In this document: positions 12,520 to 23,158 of the stretch, piece by piece
How the letters are laid out: every line of letters starts with the position of its first letter
Position numbering within the stretch: the first letter of the stretch is position 1
DNA from: Isoetes taiwanensis
Taxonomy: Eukaryota; Streptophyta; Lycopodiopsida; Isoetales; Isoetaceae
Direction: 5' to 3'
NCBI GenBank assembly: GCA_021234155.1
Contig: JAJEKV010000013.1
Location: forward strand, 10,175,548-10,239,547
Length of the DNA: 64,000 nt
Notes under the pieces: generated by a model
Seen by the model: only the letters and a program-made list of their open reading frames with translations
Databases searched by the model: none
What the model was told of the DNA's origin: nothing
Translations under genes and position numbers: made by a program

Positions 12520-13649
12520 TCATGAACTGCTCAGTGGGAAACATTTATTTCCACGTACATAGTTCCTCTTGCTAAATGTAAAGATATAACCTGATATTGG
12601 TTTTCTATCCTCATCTCCTCCCCAATCTGAGTCTATAAAGCCAATGATATTTGTATTTCCATTAGCATTATAATGGATGCCAAACCTCAAGCTCCCTGTT
12701 ATATGAAGAATATGCAATGGGATGTTTGGGATCTACACAAAATTGACTGAGTTTGGATATTGGAAGGGACAAATCAGGACGAGTAGAGACTGCTGCAAAG
12801 TTTAAGGTTCCAAGAATATGTCCATAGTGATTCTGGAAAAATAGCATATTATCTGAGTAAGGAGGATCAGTGGCATGAAGATTTACTCCAAATTCAAGTG
12901 GAGTGCTGACATGGTTGCAGGAGAGCATGCCTAATCTACTGATCAAATCACATAGGCATTTTTCTTGGTGTAAAGACAATGATCCCAGATTTTAATCATA
13001 CTGAATTTGTATTTGCAAGAAGTGATGGATTGATCCAAGATCCCTCATACGAAATTGTTGATGAAGTTGCATCTTGAGAGCAAAGATCAGTTTCAGAGGC
13101 TGAGGCAAGAACCAAATCATCAACATAGCATAGAATGAACATAGGGCTCAATAAATCCTAAGATCTGAAGTACTGCTTTGGAAGTTCAAAGATAAAAGAG
13201 TAGTATTCAGTTTTGAATACAAGGTTCGAGAGGCTTGGCATAATCCATATAATGCTTTGTGTAGCTTGCATACCAATTTGTTTCCCTCTTCAAAGCCTTT
13301 AGATTGCTCAAGATATAATTCTTCCTGCAGATCTCCATGTAGAAATGCATTAGTAACATTCATCTGATGAATAAAAAAGTGATTTTGACAAGCATATGCC
13401 AGAAGCGTTCTTATTGAGATCATCCTTACAACTGGAGCAAAGGTCCTGTCAAAGTCTATTCCAGGTACTTTGTGAAGCCTCATGCCACAAGGTGAGCCTT
13501 ATCTCTGTCAATGGTTCCATTACTTCTGTATTTTACCTTGTATACCCATCGAGACCCTATATGATTGTCTTGTTGATTGATCTTGAAACTAAGGTCCAAG
13601 TGTCTACTTCCTGAATTTATTTCAATTATGTGCGCATAGCTTCCTCCCA
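12520..13649 (-). pseudogene. copia reverse transcriptase and RNase H remnant
   Basis: Copia RT blocks seen on the minus strand are WVYKVKY, PGIDFDRTFAPVVRMISIRT, FLHGDLQEELYLEQ and VCKLHKALYGL. The catalytic YVDD lies at 13,116-13,127 in a frame offset from the upstream one. Further down come LGMLSCNHVSTPLE, STRPDLSLPISKLSQF and the RNase H segment DSDWGGDEDRKPISGYIF. Several frame changes separate the blocks. The 5' end at 13,649 is cut at WEEAMR by the LINE insertion. Confidence 0.9.
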
Positions 13650-15646
13650 AAAACTTTTTGAAAATAAGCTCCGTGGGCATACAGACCACCAACTGTTAAA
13701 GGAGGAAGAACTTTTGCGGCTGGTACAGTCCATATACTACTGTGAAGATGCACCAGGGATGGAGGAAATGGTTGTGAATGAGGATCTTTTCACAGTAAAA
13801 GAAGTAGGTATGGCTCTAAAGCAATTAAAGAATGGTAAGGCTGCTGATCTGGAAGGGATGAGTGCGGAATTGTTAAAGTGGGGTGGTGATGTACTCTTGC
13901 AGATACTAACTAGTCAGCTGAATGCTGCAGTCAAAGAGAGTTTGCCAAGATCATGGCAGTTGAACAAAGTAGTTCCAGTTCATAAATCGGGTGATAAGGC
14001 GGATGTCTGTAACTACCGGACGATCATGGTAGGGAGTGTATACTCCAAACTATTGGGCTGCCTGTTGGAAAGGAAATTGAGCACATGGGCAGATTTACAT
14101 GGGAAAAGAGCCACATGCCAAGCAGGATTCAGAAGGACACACAACACTCTAGATCACTCTCTCACGTTGAGGGTGCTCATTGAAAAGGCCAAAAAACCAG
14201 GTAAAGCTTTGTTCCTTGCATTTATTGATTTCTCTAAGGCCTTTGATACTGTACCCAGGGATGGGTTAGGTAATAGGATGGAAGAGCTTGGAGTTCCGAT
14301 CTCAATCAGGGGTGCAGTATCCAAAATATACAAGGCAGTCATTGCACGATTAGCAGATAACTCAACTGAGATCCGTAGCACAATCGGTGTGAGGCAAGGA
14401 TGCCCTATATCTCCCACACTTTTTGGATTGTACATAGATGAATTGCAATCGTGGATGGAGCGGAACAGGCTTATAGGAACTCAACTAGAAGATTATGTGA
14501 TCCAATTGTTGCTCTATGCAGATGACGTAGTACTATTGGCAGACACACCGACAGTACTCCAGAAACACCTGCAGACTTTGGGCGAGTTTTGCAAAGCAAA
14601 GAAGATGAAGGTAAATCTGTCCAAATCTAAGATTATGATATATGGCACAGTTAATAGACCAAGTTTTACTTATAATGGAGAAGCATTGGAGATTGTAAAT
14701 TACTATAAGTATCTTGGCATAGAGTTTAGTACAGATTACAGATGGAGAGAATGTGCTAAGAAGCGGTTAGCACGAGGGAAAAAGGCCCTATACGTGGCAT
14801 GCTCCGGAAGTGCACAAAAGCATCGTTACAGGATTGGGGGCTGAAAAGAATGCTGTTTAAAACTCTAGTTCAAACAGTTGTATTATATGGTGTTCCGATT
14901 TGGGGACCAACACTATCTAAAGGGCTATGGAAACAGATCGAGGGTATTCAAAAAATATTCTTGCAGGAGGAGTTTGGAATTAAGCAGCAAACACCCTATC
15001 CTATAATGTTGGCAGAGGCAGGATTATTACCTTTGGAAGTGGAGGCACTGATCCAGACCATTAACTATGTGAACAGGTTATCCGCTTTGGATGAAAACAG
15101 ACTCCCAAAGAAAGCAATGGATGTGTCCAAGTCCGAGGGATGGTATAATGATATTTTGAATTGGGCTGAAAGCTGGGGATAGGTAGAACCAGTTGGCCAG
15201 ATTCGGAGGTAGGTGTACGGGATATGGTGCAATCACTAGCCCTGCAGCGTATATGGGGTACCAAAATGTCATATTACATGAAGGAGGTGAACCCGATGTT
15301 GATATATTCAGATCAAGCATACCTTCGAGCTGGGATCTCACGAAGTTTGAAGCAGACCATAGCGCGATATCACATGAGCTCACATAAGCTTCAGATCGAG
15401 GTGGGTAGATGGGCTGGTATCCCAAGGCAGGAACGGACTTGTTCGATGTGCACAAATGGAGACATAGAAGACGAGGAGCATGTATTTCTAAGATGTGCTG
15501 CGTATGTGGAACTCCGTGAGTTATATAATATTAATTGTTGTAATTTTCATAGTCTTTTAGACTTAGATCCTAAAAAACTAGGATGTTACTTTAAGAAAGT
15601 GGAGTCACATAGACTGTTATTGGCTCAAATACAAGTGAATATGTAA
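13650..15646 (+). pseudogene. LINE reverse transcriptase and C-terminal zinc finger
   Basis: The RT is nearly complete in one frame to about 14,830: LKQLKNGKAADLEGMSAELL, VVPVHKSGDKADVCNYR, AGFRRTHNTLDH, DFSKAFDTVPR, GVRQGCPISPTLFGLYIDE and LLLYADDVVLLADT, with YADD at 14,515-14,526. A frameshift near 14,810 moves the thumb region (LKRMLFKTLVQTVVLYGVPI) to another frame, and a stop at about 15,180 and a further shift lead to the C-terminal CSMCTNGDIEDEEHVFLRC zinc-binding motif. The element was once an active non-LTR retroelement; the clade cannot be fixed by eye. Confidence 0.9.
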
Positions 15647-15698
15647 ATGGAAAACAGTCGCACCATGACCTCAAGGTCCTAAGGGGCGTGATAATACA

Positions 15699-15853
<155 letters not shown>

Positions 15854-17093
15854 AGTAAGTATAAAGGAAGTTTTCGAATTCTTGTTGGTCGAAAGACAAG
15901 TGGAGATGTTTTAGGAGTGGAATTATGAGACTTAAGGCTATTTGTGACTATTGGTGATACGAGAAGTGAAGAAGAAATGTTAGGATCTGTATCAGTAAGA
16001 GAGATAAGTGTGGATGAGCAGAAGTGGAGATAGATGGCAAGGAATTATCTGCAGGTAAAATGATGAAGGAAGAAACCTCAGCAGACAAAAGGGGAAAACA
16101 AGGCCAGCTAATGATTAATTTGTTGGTATCCAGATCAACAAATCTGAATGCTTTTCTGTTGGTACAGTATCCAATAAACATGCATTTGCATCCAAAAACT
16201 CTTAAATGCTTTAAGGAAATCAATTTACTTGACCACGGAACTTCAGGGATTTGAAATTGAAGACTTAAGTGGGGGGCTCGATTAATCAAATAAGTAGCTA
16301 CGATTTCCCCAAAATTTACCAGGTATATGCATGGCCACAAGAAGTCTTCGTGCCATCTCAACAAGTGTTCTGTTAACCCTCTCAGCCTGTCCATTTTGCC
16401 CTTATGTTGCAGGTGCACTTAATTGATGTCTTATCCCATGATGCAGACAAAATTCTTCAAAGGCATTTGAACATAATTCCCCACCATTGTCTAACCTCAG
16501 GCGTAAAATGTGATCTCCAGTACACTTCTCAACAAAATTTTAAAATGCTGGAAATAGTCAAAGACCTAACCTTTTGTTTTGAGTAGATATACAAACAACT
16601 TTGTCGAGAAGTCATCCAGGAATACTAAGAAATATTGTGCCCCTGCAAATGTTGGTGGCTTTATAGGGCCACACAGATCAGTGTGGATAAAAGCAAATTG
16701 CTTAGTTGCATGTGACTCAGATGCTGGAAAATGTGCCCTAGTAGCCTTACTCTGAAGACAAATATTGCATGGTGCATGATGCTTTTTGATCCCCTTGATA
16801 AGTTTTCTGTCCAACAAAATATTGATCTTTTTAAAGGCAATGTGCCCCGGCCTATAATGCCATAGATTGTCGTCATTAGATGGTTCTGAAGCAAAATTAG
16901 CACCTTCAAATCTGGCAGTCCCCAATAAACATAATAAATAAGTCAAAGTTAAAGATGCAGATCGATCCACACCGTAGGAGCGAGATTCTCGTGAGAGGTC
17001 GAGCGATATATATTCGGCCTTTGCGCATTTCTCCTCATTCGGCGTTCTCACAGTAGTATAATACCATTGGGAAAACCTTCCTCCTTGCCTCAA
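15854..17093 (-). pseudogene. copia GAG-pre-integrase and integrase remnant (copy A)
   Basis: On the minus strand the zinc-binding HHCC region reads LWHYRPGHIAFKKINILLD, then HAPCNICLQSKATRAHFP. The integrase core starts IHTDLCGPIKPPTFAGAQYF with FLVFLDDFSTKLFVYLLK. The later core gives ATYLINRAPHLS and HLRVFGCK. Compared with copy B at 24,003-24,452 this copy has two internal losses: about 54 bp after VFGCK and about 27 bp before CFPLLSAEV. Stops and frameshifts break the frame near 16,420-16,560. Confidence 0.88.
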
Positions 17094-18415
17094 CTGACTA
17101 GCTTAACCTTTTTTCCATCCCTCTTTGCACAGTTCTGGATTCTTCAGGAATTCCTTTCCCGTCTCACTACTTCCAAGCAAGATCTTATGGTAATACTTTC
17201 TTTTCTTTTCGCTTTTATTTTTTATTTGAGAAGCTCGAGTTTTTCTTAGCTTCATTCTTTTTCTTGGCAACTTATTATTTTTTCTTAGATCATATAAGAT
17301 CTGCATGCAGTGGCTACATAATTCCTAGTATCGTCGAATTCGAGGTCTTGGGCTTGCATGTTTCTCGGATTTCCATTTTTTCTAACACTTTTCTGGTTCT
17401 CAGCTTCGCATATCACAGATGGGCCTAGCCTTTTGGCTTTGCACGAATAGGTATTTACCAATAAGATGGGCATGAATTGTTTGGGCAGACTTTGGTGGAG
17501 GATCATCATGTTTAATGCTTCTGAAATTATGTAGCTTCTTAGCCCGAATTGCTCAGCAAAATTTTTCCTGCATGATTTTTCAGCTACTGGAAATTGTTGC
17601 AGAAAGCAAAGTGGACTCTTTACGTACCATTCGACCATCTCCCCAATCCGGAAACCTCCAACCTGCTCAGGGATTTCATTTCAAATCAATGGAATCTGCA
17701 CCTCTAAATCTAGCACTTCAATCATCTATAATTTTTTCTTATTGCAGCGCTACGTGGCCGCATGATGGCGGGAGAACAGATAGGCCTTGCTTTTTCTTTG
17801 TTGTTTTTTTGGAGCTTTGTCTCTACAAGAGACCTTGCTTACAGATGGTTGGCTATGTAGGCGCATGTAGGAGGAGCGGTTGGGTCCTTACTTTTTAGTG
17901 GGTTTTTATTAGGTCCCCTGTTTTTGGCTTGATCTTTCAAATTCCATTTTTTGCACTTTCTCCATCTAAGGGTTATCCATAGTGTTCAAGAGCTTTTCAT
18001 ACTTGGGTTTGCCCATCCCTAGATGCAAGCCTTCCTTTCCCAAGTTGTTATCTCCCCCTTTTTTCAAACATTTGTTGGCTTATACCGATCTTCATCAGCA
18101 CTTGCGGTTCTCCTAAGTTCTAATCTCTTTTATGTTTATATTACATTGTTTGTCGCCTTGTACCCACTCTGTCTTAGGTTCTAATTTCTTTAGCATTTCT
18201 CTTGCATTTGTTTTGACTCCTTTTTGTTATTCCAAATGCCCTATAGTATTTATTGGTACTCCAAATAATCAACATTGTTTGCTAGCCATAAGTAAATCCC
18301 TAACATTGGTTACTCCTCTTTTTGCTAGCATTCTATGAAGTCCCATGTTTCTTCTCAATAGCCTAACGTTCTAGTGTACATGGTTTTTTCATTTTTTGTA
18401 AGTGAGTATTTTTTT
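17094..18415. other. T-rich stretch between copia A and LINE 2
   Basis: No protein family is recognised. The plus strand is T-rich, and in both duplicated units the same stretch leads toward the LINE ORF1 remnant on the plus strand, so it may hold the long 5' untranslated region of that LINE. This is inference. It matches 25,296-27,475 apart from the 860-bp block at 26,290-27,148. Confidence 0.35.
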
Positions 18416-20940
18416 AGACCACTCACCACTTTACTTGAAGTTGGCTTGGCAGGTTGTGCGAACCCCCGGTGCAACAACTCCTCACATGCCTCAGCTGCGA
18501 CTGGATTATGAACATGCAGGGGCTTATGCCCAGATGATTATAGATGACCTGGCAGAAATTTTGCAATATCTTACACTAGAGCAACAGACAGGCCGGCTGA
18601 CTGATGTGCTTAGGACTGCGGCAGAGAGATGCTTTGGGATAAGCCGCCCGCGACAGACCTCCAGGAACACAACCTTCCCACGTAATCAATGGTTTGATGC
18701 AGAGTGCAAGAAACACAAATGCTGGCTCTGCCAAGTCACAGACCCTGCTTTATGCCCACATGCAGTTAGACAGTACCGCATCTTCCTTAAAGCTAAGAAA
18801 GCCAGGTACATTGCAGCGCATCAAAGGGAAATGTTTTACCTCCTGGAACGTCACCCCAGGACCTTCTGGCGAAGGGTTCTTAGAAAGCCAGTACAACCCA
18901 CAGGGAATATCACTCCCGAGCAGTGGAGGCAATACTTGCAACAGCTTCTATAACGACCCTCGGGGTGCACATACAAAGATTACCCTTGGAAGAAGGCCCG
19001 GTCTTTGGAAATCCAGATTCGGGACGTGGAACAAGGCTTACGGCGTCTTGCCAATGGGAAAGCTCGGACTTGGATGGTATGCGGCGTAATTGCTTAAGTG
19101 GGCAGGGCCGTCCATAATACCAGTGCTGACCGCCTTGTTCAACAAGGCATTATAGGAAGGCTTCCCGCTGCAGTGGACCAATAGCAGAGTTGTTCCCATC
19201 TATAAAGGCGGGTGATCCCACCTTTGCCCGACCAACCACCGAACAATCATGGTCAGTTTGGTGTTTGCAAAACTGCTTGCTGGGATTCTCGAATAGCAGT
19301 TGACGAGCTGGGCAGAGGCAGCAGAGGTGCGGGCCCTCACCCAGGCAGGATTCAGACCCCGGCACTCAACCATTGACCACATCTTCACGTTGCGAACTCT
19401 GATTGAAGACAGCAGGAACCGCCGTCAGGATCTATATTGTTGCTTTGTGGATTTTGCGAAGGCGTTTGACACTGTGCCTCGGGAAAAACTATGGGCAAAG
19501 GACAGCAGTTGGGGGTTCTGTAGATTTGCGAAATGCGATTAATGCGAGCTATATGAAAGATGCTCGGGTCGATTGCAACAGACAAGCCAGCCATTTGATA
19601 GTAGTATCGGGGTTCGTCAGGGATGCCCTCTCTCCCCAACATTGTTTGGGCTTTACATTGATCAATTAGAGAGCTGGCTTGCTGATAATGGGGGCGATGG
19701 AGCTCACCTTCTCTATCAGATCATCAGACAGTTAATATATGCTGATGATGTGGACCTCCTAGCTTACACACCAGCAGACATGCAACGACATCTCGATGCC
19801 CTGGACACATTCTGCCAAGCGACTGATATGCGTGTCAACCTGGCCAAGACTAAGGTGGTTTTCATATCATCTTCACGTCAGCCGAGGGTCCCCTCCTTCA
19901 GTTACCAAGGCCAGAATGTGGAAGTTGCATCCACATACAAGTATTTGGGAGTGGAGTTTCCTTCTACTATGCACTGGGACACATCCATACGGCTCACGAA
20001 AGTGACGGCCGGTGGAAGGCACTATATGCAATGCAAAACAATAGTCATAGAGCGGAGTTGTATGATTGGGCCCATCGGTCACACCTGTTCAAGGTCTTAG
20101 TAGAGCCTTGTCCTTTTATCTGGGGTGGAAGTATGGGGCCCGATGGTATCACTTGCTATTTGGAATGACTTGGGCAGGTCCGAGAAAGCCTTCTTAATAC
20201 GAGCACTAGGGGTGAAGTCCACAGTCCCATATCAAATTCTACTTGCTTTAGAGACAGGATTCTTGCCTCTTTGAGGGCGGCCCTTGATCGCCACATTGTC
20301 TATTTTCGAGAAGGTGGTCAATATGGACGATGCTCGTCTCCCTAAACCAGCTTATATCATGGCAATGGGGCATAGCGCCTCAAGGCTTCTTTGGAGGGAA
20401 AAGAGAGCTCAATGGTTGGCTAGATGGAATGTGCAGGAGCACAGGTGCATACATGTGCAAACAGAGGCAGATCACCATAGCTTGAGGCAATATCTTGACG
20501 CTTGCTTCCTCAGCAAGCTTTGGGATGCCAATGCCCTTGAACATGTCAAGACAGCACACTACCAGCGCCACATAAATCCCACATTGGAACGAGGCCCGCA
20601 ATGCTATCTGCGTACCCACTTGCCCATGAAAAGGCGCAGACTCATTGCCTCCATTCGCACAGGGGCACATCATCTTCGAATTGAGACAGCGGATGGATTG
20701 GTGAGCCACACGGGGGCGGGCTTTGTCAATCTTTGCCAAATGGAAGTCACTGAGGATGAATCTCATACCCTTCAAAGTTGCCCAGCATATGATCAAATTC
20801 GGACGCGCTATGCTGAGTTGGTCAGGCCTGGCCAACCGTTACATGTGACATTGAGCACAACATCCGTACGGGTGTTAGGATCATACCTTCAGGAGGTTAT
20901 GGACATGCGAGATCAGCTATGTCCTCGGGCACACACTTGA
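18416..20940 (+). pseudogene. LINE 2 endonuclease end, RT and zinc-finger C-terminus
   Basis: The reading frame from 18,416 to 18,953 holds the endonuclease-RT linker (WFDAECKKHK, RTFWRRVLRK). After a decayed stretch, RT motifs follow in several frames: AGFRPRHSTIDHIFTLRTLI, DFAKAFDTVPREKLW, GVRQGCPLSPTLFGLYIDQ and LIYADDVDLLA (YADD at 19,738-19,749), then ASTYKYLGVEF. The C-terminal frame 20,284-20,940 ends with a zinc-binding block CQMEVTEDESHTLQSC and LGSYLQEVMDMRDQLCPR. At least four frameshifts make it inactive. It belongs to the family whose 3' ends recur at 33,440, 48,565 and 63,505. Confidence 0.9.
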
Positions 20941-20985
20941 CATGTATATAAGCATTGATGTATACTTGTACAGTTTGACAACATT

Positions 20986-21096
20986 CTTATTACTGCCACG
21001 GTTTTTCCCTCGAAAACCCTTCGGGGCGGGGGTTTTTTAACCCGGACAGTAATAAGTTTGCTGCGCTCCTTATGGGTCCCATAGGCCGATTGGCCT
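20986..21096 (+). other. Structured 3' end of LINE 2: two hairpins
   Basis: The outer stem pairs CTTATTACTG (20,986-20,995) perfectly with CAGTAATAAG (21,047-21,056). Its interior is rich in CCC/GGG runs (CCCTCG, CCCTTCGGGG, GGGGTTTTTTAACCC). A second hairpin, AGGCC-GATT-GGCCT, lies at 21,083-21,096, a few bases before the CATTCT tail. Related structures at 30,676-30,757 and 63,730-63,844 suggest a selected RNA fold, possibly the site bound by the LINE RT. Confidence 0.65.
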
Positions 21097-21918
21097 CAGT
21101 GGACGATAAAAAATCATTCTCATTCTCATTCTCTTTTAGCTTACGCATCCTCCATCGCCCCCTTCGGTGTCACGAGCTCTTCTTTTTCAAGTTCGAAGGT
21201 TTTTTTTAGAGAGCATTGCCTTGTGGAGTCTTTTCCTTCGCAAGTATTATGTCAACAGGTCATGGTTCTGGTTCTTGTTGATGTTTCTAGCTCGATTCAT
21301 GCTCCCATGTGTTTTTTCACTCGTAGCATTTTTTTTTTGCTTGCAGTGATGTGTTATATAGGGCATTTGCTTTGATTCCTTTGCATTGCATAGTTACTAT
21401 AAGTTATAGTGAACCTTTTTTCCTCATTGATGTTGTGATTGAAAATTTGTGGCTCTATAGTTCCTAAAAGAGGTAATCAACTTAATCATGAACATAATGT
21501 GGAAGCCTTTTCATTGTATAGTAGCATTGTGGAAACCTTTTTTAAGACTTCTGTCTGCTATCTCTTCTGCTGAAGCTCCCTTTTAGTGTTAATCTTTTGA
21601 CAAGGTTGCTTCTTCGAATCAACAGGTGATGAAAGGCTTTCTTTTTTCATTACCAACTCTTACAATTTCTTAGAATTGATTGTAAGGAGAATCTCGACTT
21701 CGGATTCAACAGCAGATGGACTTTGGAGTTGGCTTCGACCCCCATATCGCAGCTCAAAATCCAGTCTCTTCGTTTTTCATAGCCTCGACTTCTTTCCTGG
21801 GTTTCTTTTCATTTGCATCCAATTCATTCCCGACCTGACTATTCATTTTTTCTTAGGTTTATTTTCTTGTTTACAGAATCTTTCCCTCCGCCCTCTTTCC
21901 CTCCCCTCTGTTAGAGAT

Positions 21919-22484
21919 ATGCTTTTAGATTTTAGAAAAATCTTCATGCAAGCAATTCAGGGGATGATGAATGATATCAGAAAGATATTGTCTGAAAGCT
22001 TTAAGACAGATTTAGAGAAGGTTAGATGTGAAATTAGAAGTGAAACTGAGAGTCTGAGGCAACAAATCAATGTGCCTGAGCATGGTAATAATGCACAATG
22101 TAAGACGGTACATGATATGGAGAGCTCCATTGACGATATTGCAGATATGAAGCAACAACTTACAGACTTTCTAGTTGAACAAGATAAGAAGAATAGGCTA
22201 CTCAATTTGAGATTAATTGGCACCCCAGAAACAACAAAGAAAACGTTAAAGAAACCCTTAACAAAATTCTCAAGAGTTCCATGGAAATCAATGAGATAAG
22301 CATTGTTGATGCTTTGAGGATGGGGAAAATGACAGATAGACCAAGGCATGTAGTTATCAAATTTCAAAATAGGGAAAGCAAGATGAACATTTTGAGAAAG
22401 GTCACTCTTTTGAAGAATGGGCAAATATGGATCAATGAAGATCTTTCTAAAGAGCAATACGAACAGCATAAATTGGGTATATAG
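21919..22484 (+). pseudogene. LINE ORF1-like remnant (unit A)
   Basis: The frame from the ATG at 21,919 encodes a coiled-coil-like stretch (KILSESFKTDLEKVRCEIRS) followed by LNLRLIGTPE, the start of an RRM-like ORF1p core. A frameshift near 22,240 moves the remainder to the next frame, where EINEISIVDALRMGK, RPRHVVIKFQNRESKMNILR and IWINEDLSKEQYEQHK follow. This is the arrangement of L1-type ORF1 RNA-binding proteins (coiled coil, RRM, C-terminal domain). The same frameshift is present in unit B, so it predates the duplication. Confidence 0.7.
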
Positions 22485-22529
22485 AAAATAAAGGCAGCAA
22501 GGCAAGAAATACTGGAAATATGGCAAGGT

Positions 22530-22990
22530 TTATGTGTAGATAAGCTTGCACTCCAAGCTGGACAACCATAGAGCAGTACTGTTTGCAGTAGCATCTTGTA
22601 CATTATTTCTCTCGTACTTCATTTCCAAATGCATACATTTCTACATATGCTCATGGCACCATAAAGCGCTCTCATACCTCCTGCGACCCTTTTTTTCACC
22701 CCTAGATTTCACTTATAATTGTTCGTAAAATTCCAAGATATTTATTTTGTCCTACCTGCTCTAGAGCTTCTTCCCCTAACATCTTGATCACCAATTTCCC
22801 TATCCCAGTCTCCATCACCTTTGTTTTCATTTTATTCAGCGTCATACCTGAAGATTCACAAAACTCTTCTCGCACCAACTTTTGTTTTTGTAAATCCTCT
22901 TCTAATCTAGACATTAGTACCACGTCATCTCATATGATAGTACTCTCACGTAATAACCAGCAAGGCTTACACCATCCCCTCCTTCTCTAA
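22530..22990 (-). pseudogene. Inverted LINE RT C-terminal fragment (unit A)
   Basis: On the minus strand this reads VVLMSRLEEDLQKQ, REEFCESSGMTLNK, KYLGI and then MLLQTVLLYGCPAWSASLS, matching the region after YADD and the thumb region of LINE RTs. It lies tail-to-tail with the plus-strand ORF1 remnant. The distal part seen in unit B (KVQKRFILKELGVKQQTPY) has been deleted here with the endonuclease segment. Confidence 0.75.
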
Positions 22991-23158
22991 CAAGTCAATT
23001 TTCTAAATCTTCAAGATTTTGGTGGAAATTTTCTTAATTGGGCTGACGTGACAAGGCATGTGGATAGGCTAGAATTGAAGAAAGTGTTGTACCTCGAATT
23101 TGTAATGCTCATGCTATAGATCACATAAACTAATAAAATAAAAGCAATCAATTACTAG

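Larger units (their letters stand above)
18416..21131 (+). mobile_element. 5'-truncated LINE 2 with (CATTCT)n tail
   Basis: The empty site in unit B (27,461-27,480, GTGAGTATTTTTTCTTTTAG) gives the borders. The insert starts at the last residues of an endonuclease domain (DHSPLYLKL) and runs through linker, RT and C-terminal domain into a structured 3' untranslated region. It ends in three CATTCT units. No target-site duplication is distinguishable in the T-rich target. Confidence 0.88.
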
